Below, in pieces: positions 45,000-55,388 of a stretch of 64,000 nt of DNA; within the stretch, counting starts at the first letter, position 1, and each line of letters starts with the position of its first letter. Both the position numbers and the translations under genes were made by a program. This DNA comes from Orobanche coerulescens (Eukaryota > Streptophyta > Magnoliopsida > Lamiales > Orobanchaceae), in contig CM065816.1 in assembly GCA_033398695.1 (NCBI GenBank), forward strand, positions 133,335,358-133,399,357. The letters are read 5' to 3'. The notes under the pieces were generated by a model, which saw only the letters and a list, made by a program, of their open reading frames with translations, ran no database searches and was not told where the DNA came from.

Positions 45000-46181
45000 C
45001 TTGATCATCGCGGTCATCATCATCCTGTATTTCTTTGGCCATAAAGCACATGTATGCTTTATCCTTCATTTCATCGTTGGAGGAGTCACTGTCAGTAATT
45101 GCTTGTAGGCACTCCTCGATCTTGCCCGATGCGGGCTAGGCTTCTGATTCACCAATCAGGGCCTTAAGCTTGTTTCTCCAAGCACGTCTTTTCTCATTCT
45201 TTTCCTGTTGCTCAGCTTCTGGAAACTTTTGCACTTTTGGATGTGGACACCTATTTGCATAATGTCCTAGCTTCCTACAGTTATAGCATAGGTGAAAGGG
45301 ATTCAGAGCTTACCTTGTTAAAAGGCTTGGGCCTGTATGGAGTCTTTCCAGACCGTTTGATGAATTTCTTGAACTTGTGCATGAGCAAGGCCATTTCGTC
45401 TTGCGACAGGATGTTATCGTCGATGTCTGCTGCCTTATGTGCTGACTTGGATGTGCTGGGTGCTGAACTATGTCTCCTGTCAGATACAACAACCAGTGAT
45501 GTATTCTTGGCATGTGACTCTTCAGATTTCTCTCTCTTGTTTATGTCATACTCAAATGCCTTTAGGTCAGAAAAGAGATTAAAAGTTGAAATATCATTTA
45601 AGTTACAGGGCACACGCATAGCTGGGGTTTTTATGTCCCATCGTGCAGGGAGTGATCTAAATATTTTCAGATTTTTCTTCTTTTGGGTATACACTATCCA
45701 ATGATTCAAGTTCACCGACAATGCCGGTACATATGAGGTCAAGCTCCTCAAGCATTTCTGTAGGCTTCATTTTGAAAGACTCAAATTGGTGAGTAAGTTT
45801 AGAAATTTTATTTTCTTTTCAGAGCTCAGTACCCTTGAAAATAAGCTTGAGTTTCTCCCAGATTTACTTGGTTATCTGACGGCTCTTTACCTTGTAGAAT
45901 GTGCCTTTGTCGAGAGTGATAAATAGTGCATTCTTGGCGATGTTGGTACAGGTTAGCACGCTTGCGCTCATCAATTCTCCACTGATCGCGCTCCTTTTCG
46001 AGCATCTCAGCATAGGGTTGCCCTTCCATTCTTGGGGCTGTGTTGACCTTCATAATCTTTTCTGGATGACATAAATGATTTCTTCGTGCATGGCTGCAAG
46101 ATGGGCTTCCATCATAATTCTCCAGTCATCAAATTCGTTAATGGAAAACATAGGAACCTTATTTATCATAGAGAAGTCCAT
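45000..46181 (-). pseudogene. Copia-3 gag (broken), joined directly to RT
   Basis: The start is at 46,181 (MDFSMINKVPMF) with the gag motif INEFDDWRIMMEAHLAAMHEE, a stop at about 46,055, then AKNALFITLDKGTFYKVKSR and IWEKLKLIFKGTE in the proper frame. Next come the frame 45,751-45,281 (NLNDISTFNLFSDLKAFEYDINKRE...LSQDEMALLMHKFKKFIKR) and a zinc knuckle CYNCRKLGHYANRCPHP around 45,280-45,240. The frame then runs through a Glu/Asp-rich tail and meets RT-coding sequence at about 44,960-45,000, without protease or integrase. Confidence 0.82.
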
Positions 46182-46287
46182 CTTATACATAAGATAAATG
46201 ATGAAAGTATAAAACAAAGTTTTCAAAAGCTAGTGATTTGTGGATCTGATTCGGTTAAAAATCGACTGATTCTTTTTAGAATCAACC

Positions 46288-46299
46288 GCTCTTATACCA
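46288..46299 (-). other. Copia-3 primer-binding site
   Basis: TGGTATAAGAGC on the minus strand, the tRNA-iMet site TGGTATCAGAGC with one change, two bases from the 5' LTR. Confidence 0.8.
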
Positions 46300-46301
46300 C
46301 T

Positions 46302-46448
46302 TGTTGGCCACAGAGTATACAGTAAACAACTTAGAAGCTAAAAATACAATAAGCTGTATGATTTTGGAAGTTTATTGCATAGTATGCTTAGGAAATATAC
46401 CGCTCTTTCTTATCTTGATCGTCAGAGCTATTTGTCAGATGTATGCAC
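46302..46448 (-). repeat. Copia-3 right LTR fragment with internal deletion
   Basis: Matches the left LTR at 38,324 to about 38,401, then jumps to about 38,954-39,019, so about 550 bp were deleted at a short ta microhomology (gcatag|tatgct). It ends gatgtatgcac at the Tekay-2 border. Confidence 0.8.
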
Positions 46449-46984
46449 TGTAATATCCGCATTTTTCTTTTCCCAGTATTTCATTTTTGGTATATTTTTC
46501 ATTTTTAGAAACTCGCTTGTAACCGTATTGATATTTCGAGAATATTTAATACTGGACTTTTGTCATCCGAGCTTGTTTCGGACTTGTTTTATTAAATTCC
46601 GTGTTTAATGCCATCTCCGTCGCTATTTCGTTCGATTCTCGTAATCGTTGTTCGGAACCACCATTTCGGGGTTGCCGTAGGTCCGTATCATGTTGTTATG
46701 CATGTTGTGAGCTTTCGTTTGTTGTTTCGATCATGTATCGTGTGTTTCGGATGTTTTGGGCCATTTTGTAATTTCCCAAAGTTTTGGGGTGATTACTAAT
46801 GTTGTAGTTTTTTTGTAACCTCGGTTAGTCGGAATCGTGTTTTCTTTTAGCGTTTTGGTTCTGACTCAATCTGTTGTTCGTGTGTCTCATTCGGTTCGTT
46901 GTTTGGTGTCAGATGCGCGTTGTTCTCATCCGAGATGGAATTCGCTGTTTTTCATCCCTGAGTGCTGTCTGTGCTGCTATCTGC

Positions 46985-47410
46985 ACTCGATAGCACACGC
47001 TACTATTTTTGTGTAGCGCACGCAATCGTTGTTGCGTAGCGCACGCTACGTTTGTTTGGTAGCGCGCGCTAACGACGCAAGTACAGCAGAGGCAGTGTGT
47101 TGTTTCTGCTCTCTGGACGAACAACTTAGCGCACGCTACATGTGTATATTAGTGCACGCTATGGTTGGATTTAGCGCACACTGGGTCCGGTAGCGCGCGC
47201 TAATCTGGCATTCCAGTATTGGGCATAATGTTTCTGGACTCGGCCGGGTGTCCAGGTAGCGCACGCTATGGCCCGATAGCGTGCGCTACTAAGGGGATGT
47301 TAGCGCACGCTATCCTCTGGTAGCGCACGCTAACGGGCCATAACCGTAGGTTCTGGACTAGTTTTTGGCTGGGTAGCGCACGCTAACTTTTATCGTTAGC
47401 GCACCTTGCG
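46985..47410 (+). promoter_or_regulatory. TAGCGCACGCTA palindrome array in Tekay-2 U3
   Basis: Fourteen copies of tagcgc(a/g)cgcta or close variants at about 46,990, 47,015, 47,036, 47,060, 47,127, 47,150, 47,172, 47,191, 47,256, 47,276, 47,300, 47,320, 47,373 and 47,395. The intervening sequence is not repeated. The array ends about 10 bp before the TATA box. Confidence 0.9.
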
Positions 47411-47411
47411 T

Positions 47412-47436
47412 CTCTCTGGTTATAAAAACCAGAGAG
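47412..47436 (+). promoter_or_regulatory. TATA box inside a perfect inverted repeat (Tekay-2 LTR)
   Basis: TATAAAAA at 47,421-47,428 lies in CTCTCTGGTT-ATAAA-AACCAGAGAG, a 10-bp perfect stem with a 5-base centre. This would be the LTR promoter, with transcription start expected 25-35 bp downstream. Confidence 0.75.
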
Positions 47437-48679
47437 TTGACCAGATTCACCATTTCTTTCTCATTTCATCTTCTCTCCGCGGCCGACGACTCCAAGGGAG
47501 ATTTGGGGCAATTTCTCTTTCTAATCACTTCAGAGATCATTTTCCTTGAGTTCTTGGTGTGGATTAACAACACCAACACTTGTTATTCATCCTTAATCCA
47601 AGGTAATCTCCTAGAACCCTATTTTTGGGAAATTTGGGGTTTTTGAGATTTCGTCTGATTCGTTCCGTATCGTTGATTAATTCTTGTTGTATACGATTAA
47701 TCATGATGGTATTCTTGTTTTCTCTACGAGTTCATGGTAAGTCCGTTATATTTTGGAAATCAAGAGAGTTCGGTTGCGATCCATCCTCGTCGTTGTTTTT
47801 GTACGAACTTACATGAATCGTAGTTGGGTTTTCGGGTGTATTCCATTTCCATAATCGTTTAGAAATGGTTGTGATTGTATTCTTCGAATCGTTAGGTTCG
47901 AGTTCGTCGGTTCCTAGCGGTCATGTTTGATTCTTCCTTTCCGTTCGTGTCATCATCTACTGACCGAGGCAAGTACTCTTATGAACTTACACTCTTAACA
48001 TGATATTATTGCCTGAATGATGGGTGCGTGTGTATGCTCACTGCGGGTTAGATCCGACGGGGTCTCGGTAGGGGTCCACGGAGGGGTGGATCGACGAGCT
48101 TTGCTTTTCACCACTACAGGTTTTGGATTATGTAATTTCCGGAAATATGTGTTTCAACTGATGTTTTCTGAACTGCATGCTTTGACTATATGTGTAAGGT
48201 GTAAGTTGTTCATTTGGTTACTTGTACTAGCGTAATTGCTAACCCATTTGGGGACCCTTCTTGGGGAAATTCATTTTATGAATTTCAGGTTATGTTCAGC
48301 CGGATGAGTGGGCATTTGGATAGACGAGGATGCTGGCCAGGGTTGTTGACATGTGCAAAAGAGTTTCCTTATTTTCCGTTGTCTATTTCAATATGGTTGT
48401 TTTCCAACATTTGAACTAATAGACGTACTCGAATACCTAGGGACTTTTGATTTTTGCAAAGTGTATTGAGTTGTCCATTATGTTTTCATTGGAATATTGT
48501 GTTGCTTGATTTACTGGTCAAACCGGGTAGATTTGTATTGTTTTGCGTCTTTGTGATGTGGTTTTATTGCGTCGACTCCGTTAGTCGACGAGTGAAGTTG
48601 ATTACCTATCCTGGTGGGTCCCAACTAGGGTCCACGGCACTATTACATTCCCGGGATTTCTTGTGGGTGTTACAGAAAA

Positions 48680-48691
48680 TGATATCAGAGC
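48680..48691 (+). other. Tekay-2 primer-binding site
   Basis: tgatatcagagc, the tRNA-iMet site with one change, five bases from the LTR end. Confidence 0.88.
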
Positions 48692-48912
48692 ACTAGGTTT
48701 ATGGATACCTAGGCTTGTCGGTTAATTGGGTCTAGTTGTGTTTTGTTTTGCACATTGTCACCCCGCTACCATCATCTCGGTACTTCCAGTGCTCGTAAGT
48801 TTTCCTTACTCGATTCCTTGTTTCCCTGTATCATACTTCCGATTCTTGAACTGTGACTGTTTTTCCTCTCATACTTACCATCGTATTGCAATTGCTACCT
48901 CTTATCTTCAGT

Positions 48913-50244
48913 ATGGATGCTGGGAGAGGCCGAGGTAGAGGTCGCGGCCGTGGTCGTGGACGCGGTCGGGGACGTGGGGCAGCCAGTGAGGCGGCCACGT
49001 CACACAATTCTGGGGCTGGTAGTACTGATGGTCATCAGAGCCATAGTGCTACTCAGAAGGGCACAATCGGTGGTGGTGCCGATCTTGGTGTTGCAGATGT
49101 GATGCAACAAATGGTGAACCAAATGGCTACGATAGCTCAGGCGGTTCAGAATCTGACTCCGGCCCATGTTACTCGGGGGCGGAGCAGATCGTTGGCTTCA
49201 GGATGTCATCAAGATACATCCTCCTAAGTTTTCGGGGGCTTCAGACCCAATTGGCTGGGAGGGGTGGATCAAGGAGATATCCAAGGTCTTTGTTGCCACC
49301 AACTGCCTCGAGGATCGCAAGGTCCTTATTGACCAGTACTTTCTCACTAGGAATGCTACTGAGTGGTGGGAGGCTGTTGAGCCCAAGGACCATGTTGCTT
49401 CATGGGTCGAGTTCAAGGACCTGATGGAGACCGAATATTGCTCGTGGCCACTTAAGCAGGCTCGAGTCCATGCTTTTTATGATGCCCAGCCTTGGGATAA
49501 TCCTGTTTCTCAGGCTATTGCTGATTACAACCGGGAGTTGGGCTTCGTGAAGACCTAAGTTATAGAGGATAGCGACAAGATTTTCCACTTTTCCAGACGG
49601 ATGAAACTGAAGATTCGTGACTACATGTCTGGGATCGCCTACACCACCTTAAAGGATTATCAAAGTAGAGCTCTTGCATATGATATGTCTCTGACGGTCA
49701 GTGAGGCGGCTCGTGAGAGCAAGAAACAGAAGTCTGTCGGAAATTTTTCGGGCCACAAGGGGGGAGATCAGCAGAAAACTCAGTTTGCTAACTTTCCCGC
49801 TGGTGATGGTCCAGCTCGTTCTACTGGGGATTTCCGCGGGGCTACCGGTACTCCTTCTCATGATGCGAAGTGTTTTAACTGTGGCCGACTGGGCCACACA
49901 ATTGTAATTGTCTGAGTCCTTTGCTGACGTGTAACAAGTGTGGCCAGCTAGGCCACAAGGCTGCTTTCTGTGCTGATAGAGAGAGAACTCTTGGTGCCCA
50001 GGCTTCCTTCCCAGTTCCTAGGGAACCGAGCGTAAACCAGGGGTCATTTGCTTCCCAGTCTCCGCCGAGTGCCAGTCTAGGGAGTGGTCGGGGTCAGCCC
50101 GCTAGAGGGGGAGCTTCCAGTGTCGGTTCCGCCCATCCGCGTGTTTATGAGATGAGGAGGGTTGATGATCCAGCCGCCACCATAGCCACAGGTACTGTTC
50201 ATATTCAGTCTCATCCTGTCAGTGTGCTTTTTGATTCGGGTGCT
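48913..50244 (+). pseudogene. Tekay-2 gag and start of protease (broken)
   Basis: Starts MDAGRGRGRGRGRGRG (Arg-Gly repeat), then QQMVNQMATIAQAVQNLTP. There is a frameshift near 49,175-49,190. Then LQDVIKIHPPKFSGASDPIGW, TEWWEAVEPKDHVASWVEF (gag domain), a TAA at 49,556 where Tekay-1 gag has Gln, and RMKLKIRDYMSGIAYTTL. Two zinc knuckles follow, CFNCGRLGHT (cut by another frameshift at about 49,910) and CNKCGQLGHKAAFC. A proline/serine-rich linker leads to the protease, which ends at VLFDSGA. Gag would coat the RNA in virus-like particles; this copy is dead. Confidence 0.88.
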
Positions 50245-51309
50245 GTAGGTCACAAGTCGCCAGGAATAAGTCTAGAGAGGGGGGTGAATAGACTTATTGA
50301 AACTCTTTTTCCACGAAGGGTTAGGAGTTTCTCAGCTGATAGGTACACATGACTTAAAGTCGTTTGTAGACAGGTATGCAGAAGTCAGCTGATGCCGAAA
50401 GCAAATAACTAAACAATGGAACAGTAAGTATGTATGCAGCAGGTAAGTATGATGATTAAAGCAGTAAAACACGCAGGCAATTATAGTGATCTCAGAGGTG
50501 GGGTAATCTTCTACTAATACACTTTTCTCCAAACCAGTTGGAGATGAACTCAGTATAATTCTATTCCAGTGATAAATATTACAGTGATTCTTCCTTAGCT
50601 ACAACAACTTCCAGCCAGTGGAAATCCCGTCGTTGCAACTCCTTTGACTGCCTAACACCTCTTGATCTAAAATCCTTGGATGCCTATCAGTCTCGCAAAC
50701 TTCAACCCGTGAAAGTACCCCGAATTCAGGTTTAAAGACACAAGTAGTTTGTCTTCTCCAACTAAGAGCTTCTTTCAAATAAGAACTTTGAACTCTTGCT
50801 CTTCACGATGCTATTTGTTCGCTTTGATTGCTTTGTTCGCTTGTAAGTGTTGTTCGCATCGTACTTGGATCAATTCAAATCTTCAGGTATATATAGATGT
50901 AGATCCTTGAGCTTCCTTCATAGCCGTTGCAATTCCTGTAACAAATCCATCCGTTGGAGAAATAGACTTCTTTGTTTTTCTTCCCGAACGTTGCAAGGCT
51001 GGATTCCCTTATTTTAATCCATTTTCGACCGTTGTGAATACTTTCACGTTGTATAGCCGAATATTTAGATTATAATATGCTTAAAGTCTTCAGAGGTGGG
51101 TCTCGATGAATATTTTAATTTATTACTTTCCGAGAATCTCTCCAGTCTGTCTCTCTACGCCTGCATGTGATTTTCCGTGATTATTGACTTTTCAACGCAT
51201 GCTGACGTAGACTGGATTACTTGGCTGATCACTCATCTGATCTCATACAATCATCCTTATCTGATGTCGGAATTCTCTGATGTAACTTCTCTAAGATGAA
51301 GTTCTCTGT
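50245..51309. repeat. Unclassified repeat interrupting the Tekay-2 protease
   Basis: Begins gtaggtcacaagtcgcc...tctagagaggggggtgaatag immediately after the protease DSGA motif and runs to the Tat-A LTR. No gene. It has a possible TATA phrase (aggtatatatagatg at about 50,885) and several ccgttg words (50,928, 50,953, 51,031), so it may be an LTR fragment in either orientation; its other end lies beyond Tat-A. I cannot name the family. Confidence 0.45.
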
Positions 51310-52248
51310 TGTTGTTACCCAAAATATTATACGTAATGGTTTGCTGGATATGGCTACGGGTGAGTAACAAACAAAATGCGAGAGCACGTACGAAGGAATG
51401 TAAATAACACAAGAATTGCCGGGGTTGTTAGTCCCGGGCTTGAATGCTCTCGTGAGATATTATTAATACGAATACTGCTTTAGAGTACAAATATTAATGT
51501 TGGAGTACGATTACAATGAGTGTAATGACCCTAGTTATCTTGCTCTTGAGTGCTGGTGATTGCCGGAAGAACAAGAGTTAATGCTCTGTGAGTTCTTGTA
51601 ACAAAGATGAAGTGCTGTGTTTTTAGCTGTAGGATTCAACTGTGTGAATTTAGCTATTTTTCCTGCGATGGAAGTCTTTTCTTTATAGAAGAGGAGGTAG
51701 TTGGGATGTCTTGATCCCAAACGGGCAATCGCCTTTCCTGTATTATAATAAACGGGCGATCGTCTCATCATGTGGGTCGGTTTCCTTAAAGTCGGCAACT
51801 AATACTGGCAGCCAGATGTGCGAACCAATGACAAGACAACATGCGTCTCATATCGATGTCTTGGGAGGTCCCACCTTAGACCCTTTCGGTGGGTATGTTG
51901 GTAGGTGAGGTTGTCCTTGTCGTCTACAGCTGGTGATGGGCTGGAGTCAAAAAACCTTATCTGGCGGCACCTTTTGCGGATCTGCACATGGGTCTTCATC
52001 CGAGATTCGGTCTTCATAGACTTTGACGGATGTCGGCCTTACATGTGGCATAAGACGGTCGTCCTTGTTCGGGCACTAGGGTCGATCGCTAGGTGCCAAG
52101 AGACGATCGCCCTGAATGTCGATCGCTCGGTACTTGGTCTTGATCTGGAACCTTCGTTGGCGAGTCTGCCTTGGTTCATCTGATGCTGGCTTTGGTCGCT
52201 CGGCCCTTGTGCCGATCGCCGCTGGGGCATATTAATCGCCGCACAACA
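51310..52248 (-). repeat. Tat-A 3' LTR
   Basis: 939 bp, tgttgttaccc...ccgcacaaca; the inverse of the Tat-B LTR (60,130-61,049), with the same ends and shared tracts (cccgggcttgaatgctctcg against cgagagcattcaagcccggg). It contains several gcgatcgc/acgatcgt words (51,760, 52,080-52,130, 52,212). Confidence 0.9.
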
Positions 52249-52265
52249 ATTGCCCCCCAGCTCGC
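52249..52265 (-). other. Tat-A polypurine tract
   Basis: GAGCTGGGGGGCAAT on the minus strand, adjoining the 3' LTR. Confidence 0.75.
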
Positions 52266-52636
52266 TCAGATGTTGGAGAGGTGGGGTGAGGTGGTTCTAC
52301 TGGCGATCACTTGATTTAGATGAGCGACATATCCCTTTACGGAATAGATGACCGTCTTCTGAAAAAGAGCCACTCATCCCTTTGATTTTGAAATTTGGAC
52401 GACCTACTCGGTCGCGGAAAAGAGCGGGAAGTGAAAGCGTACTTTGAAACATCACTGGGGCACGTGTCGCGTTCCTGTTGGGGGAGTCCGACGGTTTGTC
52501 AGATTTGTCGTTTGGCGTGCCCTCGAAACGACGTGCACGCGGGATTCGAGGGCGGCATTAAATGCGGATCTTTTCCGACCTTTGTGCTTCGGACCCTGAG
52601 ATTCTGTTTAATTGCCCAGAAGTCCCCGCTCTCGCC

Positions 52637-52644
52637 TATAAAAG
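52637..52644 (+). promoter_or_regulatory. TATA box of the Tat-A antisense gene
   Basis: tataaaag in the context cgcctataaaaggggg, a strong plant TATA box on the plus strand, about 160 bp before the ATG at 52,804 and about 390 bp inside the element from the 3' LTR. It supports independent transcription of the antisense gene. Confidence 0.7.
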
Positions 52645-52803
52645 GGGGTAGGGTTTCTGGGTTACAACTTATTTGCATTTCGCCTGAGAAGAAAAGTAAC
52701 GCCTGATTCTTCTGAAGATTTGAGTTGCCGAGCGTCGTTCGACTAGACTCTTTATATAAGAAACAAAAAACTTCTTTTCTTTTCCCTTTCTTTTTTCTCA
52801 TAG

Positions 52804-55388
52804 ATGTCCGGAGGAGTATCAAAGGTGTTTGAGACGGATATCACCTCTGCCGCCGGGTCTTCAACCTCCGCAGAATTCCATATTGAACCCGCGGAGGTTG
52901 AGGAACTTTTCAACGAAGCTGATGCGGCCAGGTCCGCAGAGGCGGAGCGAAAGTGCTCGCTGACCAAAGAAGAGGCGTCAGTGAAAGCATACTGGGAGCA
53001 AAATAGTGCGTACGACAATGCCTTTTCAGACTTTGCCGACCTTATGGAGAAACTGGCAGGCCCCAATCTCAAGTTTAATTTCCGCAAGTACTCGGTTGCC
53101 CATCCCCATGAGCCTGAAAGGCGATCGCTGTTCCGGGCCACGTGCCGCTCCCCGTGGTCCCTTGGCCAGATTAAAAGCATGGCGACCAGGAAAGATTTGG
53201 TTCGTTGGAGGGCGGAATTCCATGTTCTCTCTGATGATTCCTTTTATGTGCCCGCCGAGAATGAACGTGTCGACCAACCTCCTGAGGGTATGGTCGCCGT
53301 TAATGAGTCGATCATGGGGGCCGGACTGTCGTTCCCACTGCCGTTCGCCGTGTCCTACTTGTTGACCGCTTGGAACGTGGTGCCGCTCCAACTGATGCCG
53401 AACGCCTGGTTGCAGATCATTTGCACCTTTACTCTGTTTGCCGGTCACCGGCTGTTCCGTCTTCCTTCCGTGCTGGAGATGAACTATCTCTTTAAGCTGA
53501 CGGCTCAGAAGGGTCCCGTTGGCGGCTACCACATTCAAGGTCGCTCGGGCCGGGTGATTCTTGGGGTGTCGAACAAGGTCCGAGGTGACCTGACGAAGTG
53601 GTTTTGGGTCGGCGGTGCATGGAAATCGGCCGCGAGTGACAATCCCACCGATGAGTTGGATATCCCCACCGGCTTCCGGGAGAGGAATCCGAGTAAGGGT
53701 TTTGACTCTCCCTTCATTCGGATATATCCTGAACTGATCTAATTTGGCTTTTTTTTGCAGGTACCCTTGTTCCGGCAGCAGGCGATCTACCTTTTGATTT
53801 TGCGATCGTCTGGGAGCGAATACGCAGTCTTCCAGATAGTCATATCGACGCTCGCCGGATCAACAACGAAGCTCACTGGTTGTCCACTCGGTTGTTTCGT
53901 TTCCCCCTCCACCTAAGGGTCCCAGGTACAAATATTTACGATCTTCTTTTGCCTGACGATCAACTTTAATTGAAGGTGGCTAACTTTTTGTCGATCGCTT
54001 TCTTTGCAGAAATTCGTTTCCCTCGCTTCCTAGAGCCCCCAACAGAGGTTGCTATGTCGAACCCCGGGATCATGAATCGCCTTTGCCAAGGGAAGAAGAT
54101 GAGTCGAGCTCCCCCTGTGACGCTCCGAACTGCCCCGGAGGCGAGGCCTCACCTGGAGCCGATCGCAGAGGAACAAGAAACTTGGGAGGAGGGACTTCGG
54201 CTGAACCGCAAGAGACGGAAGGCGGAGGAGCCCTCGGCGTCTGCTACTGCTGACGCACCTACCGAGGTGCCGCCGATCGCCGCGCCTCCACTTTCTGTGA
54301 TTCTAATGGCGGAGGGGTCCAAGCCCTCATCGGCCTTCCTGCAGGCCATGGCGACCCCCGATGCCGAGACCCCGCGTGGCAGGCCGTTCTTCGACTGCGA
54401 CCCAGATAAGGTCGAAAGGTAAGCCTGGTCGCTCTGTCGATTTATGTCACTTGTGTAGGAAACATACTAACTCTTTTGTTCTTAGTGCAGGGTCCGTCGC
54501 TCCGACCCGAACTGCTCGCCGATGGTGCTGGACTTTCTCGCGAGCAGATCTCCTCGCGAGGCTTGCGATGTCCCTCATTATATTGCTCGAGCTTCCGCTG
54601 GCCTACCGAAGGCCTGGACGATCGATCTGGATGCGATTGCGTGCCGGCGATCCACTGACGCGATGCAGGCGACCCTTGCCCTAGCCCTTCAGACGGCGAC
54701 GATGGATGCTCAGGCCGTGAAGGACTATGAGGGGCGACCCTCCACTGCTCGTCTTCAGGCGGAGCTCGAGGCTGCTCGGAAACAGAACGCCGAGTTTGTC
54801 GACAGGCTCGTGGCAATGGAGAAGGATTCCATGGAGGCGTATAAGAGGGCGAGCGACGAGCTTGAGAGGGCCCGGGCGGCGACCGACCGGATGCGGGACC
54901 AGATGACGGAAGCCCGCAGGTCGCATGCTGCCGCGCAGAAGGAGGCAGCCGAACTGAAGGCAGTTGTCGACCGGTTGACCGTTTAGCTGGCGTCGTCGAA
55001 TGGAGAGGTGGCTGCCAAGGCTGCCGAGCTTCAGGGTGCGAACCAAACGATTGCGGGGCTAAGGGAGAAGCTGGAGGCGACTGAGGCCGATCCCTATCTC
55101 AACGTGGAATACGTCAGCGAATTTGCCCATTACATGGCCTATGTTGACGCAATCCGCGCTGCCAAGAAGGGAGGGCTCGAGGTCGGCCCTTTGGTTGACA
55201 ACTTCAAGGCCTATGTGCTTGAGCACCATTTGCAGCCCGCTTTTTCTATGCCGATCCTCGACCTATCTGCGGATCACGGGGTCGAATTGAGCTAGTACCC
55301 GTTGCCGGATAGCCTTGTCCACCCGGGTGCCCCAAAGGACGGGGGTTCAGAGCCTGCTGCTGCCGAAGGAGCGAACCCCGATCCCTGA
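52804..55388 (+). pseudogene. Tat-A antisense gene, putative gypsy-type transposon domain plus coiled coil
   Basis: I infer four exons: 52,804 to about 53,691 (donor CCGA|GTAAGG), 53,761 to about 53,923 (CCAG|GTACAA), 54,010 to about 54,418 (AAAG|GTAAGC) and 54,491-55,388, each preceded by a TTTGCAG- or GTGCAG-type acceptor. The N-terminal half contains AGLSFPLPFAVSYLLTAW, LMPNAWLQIICTFTLFAG and the segment ending KWFWVGGAWKS, the domain annotated as putative gypsy-type transposon. Basic and Ala/Pro-rich parts follow, then a long heptad-rich coiled coil (RLQAELEAARKQNAEF, ELERARAATDRMRDQM). Two in-frame TAG codons interrupt the last exon (54,984 and 55,292), but the frame continues to a TGA at 55,388. 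Function of these antisense genes is unknown. The product would be about 750 residues if the stops were ignored. Confidence 0.75.

Larger units (their letters stand above)
38324..46448 (-). mobile_element. Copia-3: SIRE/Maximus-like copia with extra ORF region, 5' LTR cut by Tekay-2
   Basis: The left (3') LTR is 38,324-39,590. The right (5') LTR begins at 46,302 and is cut at 46,448 by Tekay-2. Minus-strand order: gag (46,181-45,000), RT/RNase H (44,960-44,030), a 3.7-kb region with an additional gene, polypurine tract. Protease and integrase are missing. An extra gene between RNase H and the 3' LTR is the feature of SIRE-type copia elements. The remainder of the 5' LTR should lie to the right of the window. 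Confidence 0.85.
46449..48674 (+). repeat. Tekay-2 5' LTR
   Basis: 2226 bp, tgtaatatccgc...gggtgttaca. The ends and the segment around 48,030-48,110 (cggtaggggtccacggagg) match the inverted Tekay-1 LTR (cctccgtggacccctaccg), so the two families are related. Confidence 0.88.
46449..50244 (+). mobile_element. Tekay-2: Ty3/gypsy chromovirus, 5' part only
   Basis: 5' LTR 46,449-48,674, primer site 48,680-48,691, gag from 48,913 and the first residues of protease (VLFDSGA, ending at 50,244), where an unrelated repeat begins. Gag is clearly the same family as that of Tekay-1, but the U3 palindromic word is different. The 3' part is presumably beyond the right edge, after the nested elements. Confidence 0.9.

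Noticed and set aside
48017..48938. Plus-strand frames of 60-80 codons within and after the Tekay-2 LTR
   Set aside because: They lie in LTR and leader sequence upstream of gag, with no domain.
54442..55046. Minus-strand frames opposite the Tat-A antisense gene
   Set aside because: The plus-strand frame has coiled-coil heptads, splice signals and a TATA box; the minus frames are shadows in GC-rich DNA.
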